In this document: one piece after another, positions 46,156 to 57,040 of the stretch | Numbering within the stretch: the stretch's first letter is position 1 | Layout: every line of letters starts with the position of its first letter | NCBI RefSeq assembly: GCF_020463795.1 | Contig: NZ_CP080025.1 | Coordinates: 4,585,501-4,649,500, forward strand | DNA from: Echinicola marina | Lineage (GTDB): Bacteria; Bacteroidota; Bacteroidia; Cytophagales; Cyclobacteriaceae | Direction: 5' to 3' | DNA: 64,000 nt | Notes under the pieces: model-generated | Told to the model about the DNA's origin: nothing | Database searches by the model: none | The model's input: the letters and a program-made list of their open reading frames with translations, nothing else | Translations under genes and position numbers: made by a program

Positions 46156-46241
46156 GAGGCTGTCTCAAAATTCATGATTGGGACCTTGTCCAGGTCCCAG
46201 AAGATCAAAATGACCCGGGAATTGAACAAATGAGACAGCCT
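46156..46241. repeat. Imperfect inverted repeat GGCTGTCTCA ... TGAGACAGCC
   Basis: AGGCTGTCTCA (46157-46167) and TGAGACAGCCT (46231-46241) are exact reverse complements; the 63 bases between contain another stem, GGGACC/GGTCCC (46180-46199). It lies after the lipoprotein stop and ends in TTCATTTATTTTT, so it may act as a terminator or be the remains of a small dispersed repeat. Confidence 0.55.
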
Positions 46242-46567
46242 TCATTTATTTTTTACTAAGTTTCCCTGTCTCTCCCAGTCAAATCCATTTGATTCATGAA
46301 AAATAATTTCACCCTCAATATTGATTATAAAACAATTTAATCCTTTTTAGAGAGAAAGTACTGCTCCTATTCAGAACTGAAATAGACACATCGTCAAAAA
46401 CTTTCAAATACTTTCGGACGCAAAAAACTGATTTAATGGACCATTGACTCCTTTGCCCTCCCCTCTCTCTTAAAAACCGTTTTCCCTATTGGTTTAATAG
46501 GTTATATAAAGGTGAAAAAATTAATTAAAAGTATTTTTCGAAAGCTTGCAAATTCAAAATTTGAATA
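46242..46567. other. Intergenic, no gene recognised
   Basis: This AT-rich stretch before the methionine riboswitch shows no open frame with family features and no RNA. Its right end probably holds the promoter of the met operon; TTACTTTG at 46569-46576 differs from TAnnTTTG by one base. Confidence 0.45.
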
Positions 46568-46599
46568 GTTACTTTGTGCTATCCTTTACTTTTTAAAAG

Positions 46600-46718
46600 T
46601 TCAGGATTTATACAGAAGAGGTGAGAGACAGGCTCATAGACCCTCTGGCAACCTGGAAAATCCAAGGTGCCAATTCCTGCCAAACGTGAATATCCTCGTT
46701 TGGAAATATAAATTCTTA
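46600..46718 (+). promoter_or_regulatory. SAM-I (S-box) riboswitch
   Basis: The RNA leader has the S-box core: AGAGGTGAGAGAC (46617-46629), CCTCTGGCAACCTGG and CCAAGGTGCCAATTCCTGCC (46663-46682). P1 is GGATTTATA (46604-46612) with TATAAATTC (46707-46715). P2 pairs GAGG with CCTC, P3 is TGG-AAAAT-CCA, and P4 is CAAACG (46681-46686) with CGTTTG (46697-46702). It senses S-adenosylmethionine and shuts off the met genes when it is plentiful. No hairpin plus T tract follows within the 190 bases before the ATG, so the switch mechanism is not clear. Confidence 0.9.
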
Positions 46719-46900
46719 AGATATGAATTTTACAATAAGGATTACAGCAAAGACAAAGCAACAAGCAGCATTTTCAGATTTCAACTTTTATAGGTGCATC
46801 AAATCAATGCACAATCTTAAATATATGCCCTTAATTTTCTAATCCGGGCACATTATTATTTAATACCACTTCTTTAAAAATTTCTTTGTCAATTAACTAA

Positions 46901-48220
<1,320 letters not shown>

Positions 48221-48224
48221 TAAA

Positions 48225-49280
48225 ATGAACTTACAATCACCGTATCTGATTACCGATATGAGCCAAGAAGTTTTCCATTGTAAGGAAGAATTGAAGTTGG
48301 ATTCAGGAGAGAGCCTTCCAGGCTTCCAACTGAGCTATACTACCCAAGGACACCTTACCCCTAAAAAAGACAATGTTATTTGGGTACTGCACGCCCTTAC
48401 TGGAGATGCCAATGTCCATGAGTGGTGGAGTGGACTAGTGGGAGAAGACAAGTTTTTCGACCCTACCAAATACTTCATTGTCTGTGCCAACTTGCTAGGA
48501 TCTTGTTACGGTTCCACTCAGCCATTAAGTGAAAACCCTAACACAGGGAAGTCATATTATTATGACTTTCCTAACCTTTCTACCAGGGATATGGCCAATG
48601 CCTTTGACAGGCTTCGAGAGCACCTTGGCATTCAGCAAATAGATACGGTGATTGGCGGTTCCCTTGGAGGACAAGTAGCCTTGGAATGGTCATATAAACT
48701 TTCCGAAAGCGTTAAAAACACCATTATTGTCGCTTCCAATGCCAAGACCTCCCCTTGGACCATAGGCTTCAATGAAGCGCAAAGAATGTCCATAGAGTCT
48801 GACAGTACCTGGGGACAAAACCATCCTGATGCAGGCAAAAAAGGACTGGAAGCAGCCAGGGCCATAGGCATGTTGAGCTATAGGCACCAAGATATCTTTC
48901 AGGCCAGCCAAGGCGAAACTGAAGAGAAAACCGACCATTTTAAAGTCAGTTCCTATCTTAGGTACCAAGGACAGAAATTGGCCAATAGGTTCAATGCCCT
49001 CTCTTATTGGGTGCTGACCAAAGCCATGGACAGCCATGACTTGGGAAGAGGCAGAGGAGGCACAGCAGCTGCACTTTCACAGATCAAGTCCAAGGTCCTA
49101 TCCATCGGCATCAATACAGACCTCCTGTTTACCAAAGAGGAATCCCAATTTATCAGTAAAAATGTGCCAAATGGCACTTATAGAGAAATCAGTTCCATAT
49201 ATGGACATGATGCCTTCTTGGTTGAAAATGAGCAGTTAAATTATATTTTAAAATCTTTTTATCTGGAAAATAATGGCTAA
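48225..49280 (+). CDS. metX: Homoserine O-acetyltransferase
   Basis: This alpha/beta-hydrolase-fold enzyme acetylates homoserine with acetyl-CoA, the entry step to methionine. The 351 residues carry the nucleophile Ser146 in GGSLGGQ, Asp299 in NTDLLF and His328 in YGHDAFL, the three triad residues. The N-terminus has LHALTGDANVHEWWSGLVG, typical of MetX. It overlaps the homoserine dehydrogenase gene by eight bases and follows metY by four, so the three form one SAM-controlled operon. Confidence 0.94.
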   Translation: MNLQSPYLITDMSQEVFHCKEELKLDSGESLPGFQLSYTTQGHLTPKKDNVIWVLHALTGDANVHEWWSGLVGEDKFFDPTKYFIVCANLLGSCYGSTQPLSENPNTGKSYYYDFPNLSTRDMANAFDRLREHLGIQQIDTVIGGSLGGQVALEWSYKLSESVKNTIIVASNAKTSPWTIGFNEAQRMSIESDSTWGQNHPDAGKKGLEAARAIGMLSYRHQDIFQASQGETEEKTDHFKVSSYLRYQGQKLANRFNALSYWVLTKAMDSHDLGRGRGGTAAALSQIKSKVLSIGINTDLLFTKEESQFISKNVPNGTYREISSIYGHDAFLVENEQLNYILKSFYLENNG

Positions 49281-50499
49281 ACAGATTGGCTTATTTGGCT
49301 TTGGCGTTGTGGGTCAAGGGTATTATGAGATTGCCCAAAAGCACCAACAAGGCCTGGCCCCCAACACCATTGTAGTACAAAACCCCAATAAAAAAAGAAA
49401 CAGTGAAATTTCCTTTTCTTTTGAGCCAAAAGATATTTTGGAAAATGACATCGAAACAGGTATAGAGTTGATTTCCGATGCTGACAAAGCCTATGATTAT
49501 GTGAGCACCCTGCTCAAAAAAGGTAAAAAGGTCATCTCTGCCAATAAGAAAATGTTGGCCAATCACCTTCCTGAGCTTATCCAATTGGAAAAAGACTTTG
49601 GAGGCAGCTTATTGTATGAAGCCTCAGCTGCTGCAGGCATCCCTGTGATCACCACCTTGGACACCCAGTTTGCCGGTGACCAAATCACCTCATTGGAAGG
49701 CATACTCAATGGTTCGTCCAATTATATCCTCACCCGCCTTTTTGAAGACGGATTAAGCATTGCTGAGGCCATTAGCTTGGCTCAGGAAAATGGTTTTGCT
49801 GAAGCAGATCCCAGTCTTGACCTCAATGGAAGTGATGTAAAGAGCAAGCTTTCCATATTGGCACTGCATGCCTTTGGGCAGTATATTGAAGAAAAAAACA
49901 TTGCTACACTGGGTATTCAACACATTAGCCTGGAAGAAGTCAATCTAGCGAAGGAATTTGGTTTAAAGATCAAATTGGTCGCTAAGGCCTACAGAAGCGA
50001 AGATGGAATAGCAGCCTATATTCTTCCTTCATTGGTCAAGCCCAAGGACTCACTATTTATGGTGGAAAATGAATACAATGCCATCAAGGTGGATTCCATC
50101 AATCTAGGCGAACAATTTTATTTGGGCAAAGGTGCTGGAAGCTATCCTACTGGAGCTTCTGTATATGCCGACCTATGTAAATTGGAAAGTGGATATGCTT
50201 ATGGTTACGATAAACTGAATGGAAAAAGTCCAGTTACCATTATTCCTAAAGCAGTCCATGAGAAAGTACTTTTAAGAGCTAAACAGCGTACAACCTTAGA
50301 AAATTTTACAAATGCTGAATCAATCATTTTCAGAAATGATCAGTACTGGGCCATCACTCCACTAAGTACTGCTAGTATATTGCTAAATGAGTTGAGCATC
50401 ATTAGGGAAGAATTATCCATATTGGCAATTAATGATAGCCTTGCCTTGGATTTGCTTGAAGACTTCCTCAAATCAAGTGTAGCCACTTCTATAAGTTGA
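49273..50499 (+). CDS. hom: Homoserine dehydrogenase
   Basis: The enzyme reduces aspartate semialdehyde to homoserine, giving the substrate of MetX. The 408 residues include the NAD(P) motif GLFGFGVVGQGYYE near the start, VISANKKMLA, the catalytic signature YEASAAAGIPVITTL (about residues 116-130) and LNGSSNYILTRLFEDG. It is monofunctional, without an aspartokinase domain, and I see no separate ACT domain at the end. Placing it inside the SAM-riboswitch operon suggests a copy dedicated to methionine. Confidence 0.92.
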   Translation: MAKQIGLFGFGVVGQGYYEIAQKHQQGLAPNTIVVQNPNKKRNSEISFSFEPKDILENDIETGIELISDADKAYDYVSTLLKKGKKVISANKKMLANHLPELIQLEKDFGGSLLYEASAAAGIPVITTLDTQFAGDQITSLEGILNGSSNYILTRLFEDGLSIAEAISLAQENGFAEADPSLDLNGSDVKSKLSILALHAFGQYIEEKNIATLGIQHISLEEVNLAKEFGLKIKLVAKAYRSEDGIAAYILPSLVKPKDSLFMVENEYNAIKVDSINLGEQFYLGKGAGSYPTGASVYADLCKLESGYAYGYDKLNGKSPVTIIPKAVHEKVLLRAKQRTTLENFTNAESIIFRNDQYWAITPLSTASILLNELSIIREELSILAINDSLALDLLEDFLKSSVATSIS

Positions 50500-50543
50500 A
50501 AAAGATCAATGTGAATTTCCCGATAGATTGATTAAATTAAATC

Positions 50544-50933
50544 ATGGAATTCATACAGATCAAAGAAACATGCCTTTATATCAATGACCTGGATAAGGCA
50601 GAAAAATTTTACCACAATAACCTAGGTATGCCGATTATTTCCAAGGAAATCAATCGGCATATATTTTTTAGGTGTGGCAGTTCGGTACTGCTCTGTTTTA
50701 TCCCTGAAACCACCCAAAAAGAAAGCTCCCTACCTGCTCATTTTGCAAAGGGTAAGCAACATATTGCCTTTGAAGTAACCGCAAAGGAATACGAAAACAG
50801 GAAAAATGAACTAATCAACTTAGGGATAGAAATCACCCATGAACAGGAATGGAAAGATGGGCTGAAAAGCTGTTATTTTGAAGATCCCTTCGGGCATGTC
50901 CTTGAAATCGTGCCCAAAGGGATCTGGGAATAG
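50544..50933 (+). CDS. VOC/glyoxalase family protein
   Basis: The 129-residue protein has two beta-alpha-beta modules of the vicinal oxygen chelate fold: KETCLYINDLDKAEKFYHN at the start, AFEVTAKEYENRKNEL and CYFEDPFGHVLEIVPKG at the end, the last carrying the metal-binding Glu. Members open or add to metal-bound substrates such as glyoxal or antibiotics. The specific reaction is unknown. It is 44 bases after the homoserine dehydrogenase gene and could be read from the same transcript. Confidence 0.82.
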   Translation: MEFIQIKETCLYINDLDKAEKFYHNNLGMPIISKEINRHIFFRCGSSVLLCFIPETTQKESSLPAHFAKGKQHIAFEVTAKEYENRKNELINLGIEITHEQEWKDGLKSCYFEDPFGHVLEIVPKGIWE

Positions 50934-50935
50934 TC

Positions 50936-52366
50936 TTATTTATTGTTTTCCCAAAATTCAGCATTCTCGATACCAACTTCCTTGGAATTGAAAACAGGTT
51001 CTTTTCCTTCTTTCAATTGCTTGGTGTAATCCCTGAATACTTTCAAGGCCGGCTTTCTCAATAGTAAAATGGCAATAACGTTTAACCAAGCCATGATACC
51101 TACTCCAATATCCCCCATGGTCCAAGCCAACTGGGCAGTACGAATAGCCCCATAAAAAGTAGTGATAAGGAACAATAAGCGAAGCCCCCATACTGACCAG
51201 GCCCTATGCCTATCTCTATTAAGATAACTCAGGTTGGTCTCCGCAATATAGTAATAGGCCATAATGGTAGTAAAGGCAAAAAACAATAATGAAACCGCAA
51301 CAAATCCGCTTCCCAAATCAGGAAAATGCGTCGCCACTGCATACTGGGTATATTCAGGACCTATTTCCACACCAGGTAAATTCTCAACGAGAAAGCCTCC
51401 CTCAGGATTAATCACATTATATTGACCTGTAAACAAAATCATCAGGGCTGTGGCAGTACAAACAAATAATGTATCCACATACACAGAAAAGGCCTGGACC
51501 AAGCCCTGCTTAGCTGGATGACTGACTTCCGCAGCAGCTGCAGCATGAGGTGCTGAGCCCTGCCCAGCTTCATTGGAATAAATGCCTCTTTTTACACCCC
51601 AAGCTATGGCCATACCGAAAACGCCACTGAAAGCCGATTCCAGATTAAATGCAGCACCAATGATCATGCTTAAAACACCCGGCACCTCCTCGATATTCAT
51701 AAAGATGATCACAACTGCCATCAATATATAGGCAGCGGCCATAAATGGGATAACCACTTCAGCCACCTTACTGATACGCTTCACCCCGCCTATAATGATC
51801 AAGCCCAATAATATGGTCACTCCTATTCCGGTGATTTCAGCAGGAATCTCAAATGCATTTTTCATGCTGAGGGCTATACTGTTACTCTGCACTCCAGGCA
51901 TAAATACCGCCATACTCAAAATGGTCGCAAAAGCGAACAATAAACCGTACCATTTGACGCCTAGCCCTTTTTCTATATAATAAGCTGGACCACCACGGTA
52001 TTCTCCATCATTGACTTCCTTATAGAGCTGGCCCAAAGTAGATTCAATAAATGCAGAGGCAGAACCTAAAAAGGCGATTACCCACATCCAAAAAATGGCA
52101 CCGGGACCTCCCATGGCGATGGCAGTCGCCACACCAGCAATATTTCCTGTACCTACCCTACCTGAGATGGCCAAGGCAAAGGCCTGAAATGAAGAAACTC
52201 CTTTTTCCGAAGGCTTGCCCTTAAACAAAAGCCGAAGCATTTCCTTGATATACCTTACTTGGAGAAACTTGGTCATTACAGAAAAATAAACTCCTGCTAC
52301 CAAACACAAAACGATCAAGGCATTACTCCAAACTATATTATTTACAGCTTCTACTATTTCCTTCAT
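50936..52366 (-). CDS. Sodium:alanine symporter (AGCS family)
   Basis: This inner-membrane carrier moves alanine or glycine with sodium. The 476 residues form about ten to eleven helices with the family signature GRVGTGNIAGVATAIAMGGPGAIFWMW (around 69-95) and the conserved YSNEAGQGSAPHAAAAAEVSHP (about 264-285). It converges with the VOC gene with only two bases between the stops. Upstream lies a 400-base intergenic region before ftsX, read the other way. Confidence 0.93.
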   Translation of the reverse strand: MKEIVEAVNNIVWSNALIVLCLVAGVYFSVMTKFLQVRYIKEMLRLLFKGKPSEKGVSSFQAFALAISGRVGTGNIAGVATAIAMGGPGAIFWMWVIAFLGSASAFIESTLGQLYKEVNDGEYRGGPAYYIEKGLGVKWYGLLFAFATILSMAVFMPGVQSNSIALSMKNAFEIPAEITGIGVTILLGLIIIGGVKRISKVAEVVIPFMAAAYILMAVVIIFMNIEEVPGVLSMIIGAAFNLESAFSGVFGMAIAWGVKRGIYSNEAGQGSAPHAAAAAEVSHPAKQGLVQAFSVYVDTLFVCTATALMILFTGQYNVINPEGGFLVENLPGVEIGPEYTQYAVATHFPDLGSGFVAVSLLFFAFTTIMAYYYIAETNLSYLNRDRHRAWSVWGLRLLFLITTFYGAIRTAQLAWTMGDIGVGIMAWLNVIAILLLRKPALKVFRDYTKQLKEGKEPVFNSKEVGIENAEFWENNK

Positions 52367-52781
52367 TACAGTTGATTACGATTCCTAATATCAAACTAAA
52401 CTTTCATCACCGGTCAAATCAGCAAAGAAAACCCAAATAAAAGAAAAATATTCAACATTATTCAAAACAATATTCTAAAACACATTCAAATTTGATGATC
52501 TAAAACATTGCACCTAAGTCTTTTATTTGGTGATTACAGACCAAACAGCCATCCCCCTCCATCTTAGGTTCTGAGAACCTCTCTCCTACCAAAGATTTCC
52601 AAAAAATACTATATCAAGAGACAATACCGTTTAAAATCTAATTAAGTTAAACAATCATGATCGAAGTGAAAACAGCACTGAATTTGGATAAGTGCAAATT
52701 TCCGAAGAGTAAGATGATATAATTAAGATAAGATTGGTTTAATACAGATAGCTGATTAATTTTGGAGGAATTCATAGCAAC
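52367..52781. other. Divergent intergenic region between AGCS and ftsX
   Basis: I see no gene, tRNA or clear terminator. The region is AT-rich and must carry both divergent promoters. Just before ftsX there is GGAGG at 52762-52766, 15 bases ahead of the ATG, which is not a usual feature of Bacteroidota starts and may be chance. Confidence 0.45.
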
Positions 52782-53675
52782 ATGAGCAAATCTCTAAGGA
52801 AAAAGACAAGACTAGGAAGTTTTAAGTTTATGAGTGTGCTGTTCAGCACCACCCTATCACTTTTTATTGCAGGGCTCTTTGGGGTAATTGTCATCCAAGC
52901 AAAGACGCTGACCTCCATCATCAGGGAAAATATAGAAATACAGGTTTTCCTCAACAAGAATATCTCCGAAGCCGACAATGCCAAAATCGGCAAGCTTTTG
53001 GCCTCCAAACCCTATGTACTGATCAAAGAAGGGGAAGGCGCCCAGATCAATTATATTTCTGCCGATGAAGCTGCAGCATCGTTCTTAAAAGACACAGGAG
53101 AGGATTTTGGCAAATTTCTGGATGATAACCCACTACGGCACAGTTATGTCATCTCCGTTAGAGAGGACTTCCAGACTTCAGAACAGATGGAAAAGATCGT
53201 GGCAGAAATCCAGGAGTTGAATGGGGTTTTTGAGGTGACTTATATGACCGATTTGGTGGAATCCATCAATAAAAACTTGGTCAAGGTCAGCATGGTTTTG
53301 GGAGCTTTTATACTTATCCTCATCTTTACGGTCATCATCCTGATCAATAATACCATTCGGCTTGCCCTATTTTCACAGCGTTTCCTTATCCGAAGCATGC
53401 AGCTGGTCGGAGCAACCAAAGGTTTTATCAGAAAACCCTTCCTGAACAGGTCCTTCCTATATGGAGCTTTGGCAGGAATTTTGGCTTCAGTTATCCTGTA
53501 TGCCCTGATAGAATATACCAAAGCCAATATTGATGGTTTTGCTCTTTTACAAAACGAAGAAATGCTTTTGATGCTCTTTGGTAGTCTGGTATTACTGGGT
53601 GCCATACTTTCCTTTTTCAGCACCTTGAGAGCAGTGAATAAATATTTAAATATGACATTGGACGAACTATATTAA
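52782..53675 (+). CDS. ftsX: Cell division protein FtsX
   Basis: FtsX is the membrane part of the FtsEX ABC complex, which drives peptidoglycan hydrolases at the division site. The 297 residues have one helix near residues 22-42, a large extracytoplasmic domain, then three helices from about 170 on, including the signature RNSIRLALFSQR-like NNTIRLALFSQRFLIRSMQLVGAT. FtsE is not adjacent. It begins the ftsX-DUF3098-uppP-truB-ribF run on the plus strand. Confidence 0.9.
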   Translation: MSKSLRKKTRLGSFKFMSVLFSTTLSLFIAGLFGVIVIQAKTLTSIIRENIEIQVFLNKNISEADNAKIGKLLASKPYVLIKEGEGAQINYISADEAAASFLKDTGEDFGKFLDDNPLRHSYVISVREDFQTSEQMEKIVAEIQELNGVFEVTYMTDLVESINKNLVKVSMVLGAFILILIFTVIILINNTIRLALFSQRFLIRSMQLVGATKGFIRKPFLNRSFLYGALAGILASVILYALIEYTKANIDGFALLQNEEMLLMLFGSLVLLGAILSFFSTLRAVNKYLNMTLDELY

Positions 53676-53676
53676 A

Positions 53677-53883
53677 ATGGATCAAAACAACTTACCTTTT
53701 TCTAAAAAGAATTATACCCTCATGTTGATAGGCATCGCCATTATCGTGGTGGGTTTTGTCATCATGGGACTGGACAGTGAACCGCATGGATTCGGATTCT
53801 TAGGCCTTACCCTTGGCCCCCTAGTGACCCTTTTTGGATTTATTTTCGAATTTTACGCAATTTTTCATAAGTCTGACAATTAA
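53677..53883 (+). CDS. DUF3098 small membrane protein
   Basis: The 68-residue protein has two hydrophobic helices (about 15-32 and 42-62) joined by MGLDSEPHGFGFLGLTLGP. It starts one base after the ftsX stop and ends seven before uppP, the order commonly kept in Bacteroidota. Function unknown; a link to envelope biogenesis is suggested only by neighbours. Confidence 0.85.
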   Translation: MDQNNLPFSKKNYTLMLIGIAIIVVGFVIMGLDSEPHGFGFLGLTLGPLVTLFGFIFEFYAIFHKSDN

Positions 53884-53890
53884 GTAATCA

Positions 53891-54688
53891 ATGAGTATTA
53901 TTGAAGCCATTATCCTGGGCATCATCCAGGGGCTAACAGAGTTTTTGCCTGTTTCCAGTAGTGGGCATATTGAATTGGGGTCATTCCTTTTGGGCGTTGA
54001 AGCCGCCGACAATCTTTTATTCACTGTAGTGGTTCATGCCGCTACCGCCTTAAGTACCATCATCGTCTTTCGTAAGGATATTATCAATATCATCCGGGAT
54101 TTATTGAAATTCCAGTGGAACGGTGGGACCAAATTTGCTGCCAAAATCTTCCTTTCCATGATTCCTATTGGGATAGTGGGGGTGTTTTTTGAAGAGCAGA
54201 TCGAAGCCCTGTTTGGTGGAAAAATCCTTTTGGTAGGCGCCATGTTGATATTGACGGCCATACTATTGGCCTTCTCTCACTTTGCAGCCAAAAGGGACGG
54301 TATGGTTACTTTCCCTAAAGCCATCGTAATTGGCATTGCCCAGACCATAGCCATTATGCCCGGCATCAGCCGATCAGGCTCGACCATTGCAACCGCCTTA
54401 TTGATAGGTGTGGAAAAGGAAAAAGCTACCAGATTTTCCTTCCTGATGGTACTGATTCCGATTTTGGGCGCTTCCGCTATCAAGCTTTTGAAGTTTTTCA
54501 AAGACCCAAGCATCGCAGAGGGCATTTCCACCATCAGCCTGACAGCTGGATTCATAGCCGCATTTATTGCGGGATTGGCCGCTTGTATCTGGATGATTAA
54601 TATTGTAAAACGGGGAAAGCTTATTTACTTTGCCATTTATTGCGCCATCGTAGGTACTATTGCCGTAATGGGTGGCTTATTAATGTAG
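53891..54688 (+). CDS. uppP: Undecaprenyl-diphosphatase
   Basis: This integral membrane enzyme (BacA) removes a phosphate from undecaprenyl diphosphate to recycle the lipid carrier of peptidoglycan and other polymers; overproduction gives bacitracin resistance. The 265 residues have seven or eight helices and both family motifs: LTEFLPVSSSGHIE (about 15-28) and PGISRSGSTIATAL. It lies between DUF3098 and truB in a tight run. Confidence 0.95.
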   Translation: MSIIEAIILGIIQGLTEFLPVSSSGHIELGSFLLGVEAADNLLFTVVVHAATALSTIIVFRKDIINIIRDLLKFQWNGGTKFAAKIFLSMIPIGIVGVFFEEQIEALFGGKILLVGAMLILTAILLAFSHFAAKRDGMVTFPKAIVIGIAQTIAIMPGISRSGSTIATALLIGVEKEKATRFSFLMVLIPILGASAIKLLKFFKDPSIAEGISTISLTAGFIAAFIAGLAACIWMINIVKRGKLIYFAIYCAIVGTIAVMGGLLM

Positions 54689-54689
54689 C

Positions 54690-55373
54690 ATGGACGAGAA
54701 ACCTTACGGAGAAGTATTTCTGATCAACAAACCTTATCAATGGACCTCTTTTGATGTGGTGAAAAAGGTGAGAAATGCCTTAAAAATAAAAAAAGTAGGT
54801 CACGCAGGGACCTTGGATCCACTGGCCACTGGATTGCTCATCATTTGTGCCGGGAAAAAGACCAAGAGCATCAATGACTTTATGGGCCAAGAAAAAGAAT
54901 ATACCGGCACCTTTGTACTGGGCAAGACCACTGAATCCTTTGACTTGGAGCAAGAAGTAAAAGAGGTGGCTGATCCCTCCCACTTGAGTCTTGAGGACAT
55001 CCAAACAGCCTGTAAAAAATTCACCGGGGACATCATGCAGGTCCCCCCTACCCATTCGGCCATCAAAAAGGACGGAAAAAGGGTGTATGAGTCTGCCAGA
55101 AAGGGCATTGATGTAAAATTGGACCCAAGGCCTGTACAGGTTTCTACCTTCGAAATCACCCGCTGTGAACTGCCTGAAATAGACTTCCGGATCGTATGTT
55201 CCAAAGGCACCTATATCAGAAGTTTGGCCAGGGACCTGGGCGAGGAATTGAAAGTGGGCGCTTATATGTCTGCCCTCACCCGAACCCGAATAGGAGATTT
55301 TTACCTAAAAGATGCTGTAGAAGTATTGGAACTAGTTGACAAGATCAAAGCTGAAAAAGAAGCCAAGGGATGA
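54690..55373 (+). CDS. truB: tRNA pseudouridine(55) synthase
   Basis: TruB makes pseudouridine 55 in the T loop of tRNAs. The 227 residues contain the catalytic Asp43 in HAGTLDPLATGLLI, the KxxxY-type YTGTFVLGKTTES segment and the later SKGTYIRSLARDLG motif. It begins one base after uppP ends and its stop overlaps the start of ribF by four bases (ATGA), a sign of translational coupling. Confidence 0.95.
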   Translation: MDEKPYGEVFLINKPYQWTSFDVVKKVRNALKIKKVGHAGTLDPLATGLLIICAGKKTKSINDFMGQEKEYTGTFVLGKTTESFDLEQEVKEVADPSHLSLEDIQTACKKFTGDIMQVPPTHSAIKKDGKRVYESARKGIDVKLDPRPVQVSTFEITRCELPEIDFRIVCSKGTYIRSLARDLGEELKVGAYMSALTRTRIGDFYLKDAVEVLELVDKIKAEKEAKG

Positions 55374-56302
55374 AAATTTACGAAGGACTTGATCATTTCC
55401 AAGCGGTAAAAAATGCAGTGGTGACCAGCGGTACCTTTGATGGGGTACATTTGGGCCATCAAAAGATATTGGCCCGCATCAGAAATATTGCCGACCAAAT
55501 GGAAGGCGAAACTGTTTTGATTACCTTTTGGCCGCATCCAAGGTTGGTTTTACACCCTGAGGAGCACAATTTGCGCCTATTGACCACCTTTGAGGAAAAA
55601 GCAAAGCTCCTTGAAAAAGCAGGAATAGATCATTTGATCACTATTCCTTTTACCAAGGAATTTTCCCAATTGACCGGAGAAGAATTCATCCAAAAAGTCC
55701 TCATTGATAAAATCCATACCAAGAAACTGGTCATTGGCTATGACCACCGGTTTGGCAAAAACCGGGAAGGCAGCTTTGACCACCTCAAGGCCAATATAGA
55801 CCGATATGGATTTGAGCTCGAGGAAATATCCAGGGAAGATGTCGATCATGTAGGCATCTCCAGCACTAAAATTAGAAAAGCACTCCTGGCCGGTCATATT
55901 AATGAAGCCACAGAATTTTTGGGCAGGCCCTATGAGCTGAACGGCATTGTGATCAAAGGTCAACAAATCGGCCGTTCCATAGATTTTCCTACTGCCAATA
56001 TCCACGTACCCAGCAACTATAAGCTCATCCCTGGAGATGGTGCCTATGTGGTGGAAGTGGCGGTGGGACAGGAAACTTACCAGGCCATGCTCAATATCGG
56101 TAACCGACCAACAGTGGATGGCATAGAAAAAACGGTAGAAGCCCATCTTTTTGATTATAATGACAATTTATACGACAAACAAATCACAGTTTATTTCAAA
56201 GATTTTTTGAGAGCGGAAAGAAAATTTGCAAATTTAGAAGAGCTTAAAAATCAACTAAAAAGGGACAAGGAAAAAGCCCGGCAAATTTTTAATGAATCCT
56301 AG
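55370..56302 (+). CDS. ribF: Bifunctional riboflavin kinase / FAD synthetase
   Basis: The enzyme phosphorylates riboflavin to FMN and adenylates FMN to FAD. The 310 residues show the nucleotidyltransferase N-half (TSGTFDGVHLGHQKIL, FWPHPR, VIGYDHRFGKNREGSFD, ISSTKIRKAL) and the C-terminal kinase (GRSIDFPTANI, GDGAYVVEV, NIGNRPTV). It is coupled to truB by an ATGA overlap and ends the ftsX-to-ribF run before the CoA-transferase genes. Confidence 0.95.
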   Translation: MKIYEGLDHFQAVKNAVVTSGTFDGVHLGHQKILARIRNIADQMEGETVLITFWPHPRLVLHPEEHNLRLLTTFEEKAKLLEKAGIDHLITIPFTKEFSQLTGEEFIQKVLIDKIHTKKLVIGYDHRFGKNREGSFDHLKANIDRYGFELEEISREDVDHVGISSTKIRKALLAGHINEATEFLGRPYELNGIVIKGQQIGRSIDFPTANIHVPSNYKLIPGDGAYVVEVAVGQETYQAMLNIGNRPTVDGIEKTVEAHLFDYNDNLYDKQITVYFKDFLRAERKFANLEELKNQLKRDKEKARQIFNES

Positions 56303-56314
56303 CTGCTAAAACTC

Positions 56315-57010
56315 ATGATCAATAAAACTGTAAAAGATGCAGAGGAAGCCACCGCAGATATCAAGAGCAATGCTGTATTGATGTTGGGTGGCTTTGGTCT
56401 TTGTGGGATCCCCGAAAACAGCATCAAAGCCCTGCTCAAAAGGAATATTTCTGGTCTCACCTGTATCTCCAATAATGCCGGTGTAGATGATTTTGGCATT
56501 GGGCTCATGCTGCAAAAGAAGATGGTCAAGAAGATGATCTCCTCATATGTGGGCGAAAATGCAGAATTTGAGCGGCAATTGCTCAGCGGGGAACTGGAAG
56601 TAGAACTGATCCCCCAGGGGACCTTGGCAGAAAGGACCCGGGCCGGTGGTGCAGGTATTCCAGCCTTTTTTACCCCTGCAGGTGTGGGCACTGAAGTGGC
56701 CGAAGGCAAGGAAATGAGGGAATTTGATGGCAAACTCTATATTCTGGAAAGTTGGCTGAAGGCTGATTTTTCCTTGGTAAAAGCCTGGAAGGGAGATACC
56801 GCTGGCAACCTGATCTATAAGGGAACAGCCAGGAATTTCAATCCCATGATGGCTGCTGCGGGTGCCATCACCATCGCCGAGGTGGAAGAGCTGGTCCCCG
56901 CAGGTGAATTGGATCCCAATCAAATCCATACCCCAGGCATCTATGTACAGCGCATATTCCAAGGTAAGGATTATGAAAAGCGGATAGAAAAAAGAACCGT
57001 AAGAGAATAG
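56315..57010 (+). CDS. scoA: 3-oxoacid CoA-transferase subunit A
   Basis: This is the alpha subunit of an acetoacetate:succinyl-CoA type CoA-transferase, used to activate acetoacetate or other oxo acids. The 231 residues include [22 protein letters not shown] near the start, the [11 protein letters not shown] loop, and [23 protein letters not shown], all standard for the A subunit. It is 12 bases after ribF and 30 before the B subunit. Confidence 0.92.
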   Translation: MINKTVKDAEEATADIKSNAVLMLGGFGLCGIPENSIKALLKRNISGLTCISNNAGVDDFGIGLMLQKKMVKKMISSYVGENAEFERQLLSGELEVELIPQGTLAERTRAGGAGIPAFFTPAGVGTEVAEGKEMREFDGKLYILESWLKADFSLVKAWKGDTAGNLIYKGTARNFNPMMAAAGAITIAEVEELVPAGELDPNQIHTPGIYVQRIFQGKDYEKRIEKRTVRE

Positions 57011-57040
57011 TTCATTTCCCAGGCTTTAAACCCAAACAGC

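Noticed and set aside
46579-46764. 61-codon minus-strand frame over the met leader
   Set aside because: It coincides with the SAM-I riboswitch, whose conserved helices explain the sequence.
52762-52766. GGAGG as the ribosome binding site of ftsX
   Set aside because: The 15-base spacing is too long and Bacteroidota rarely use Shine-Dalgarno sites; it is probably chance.
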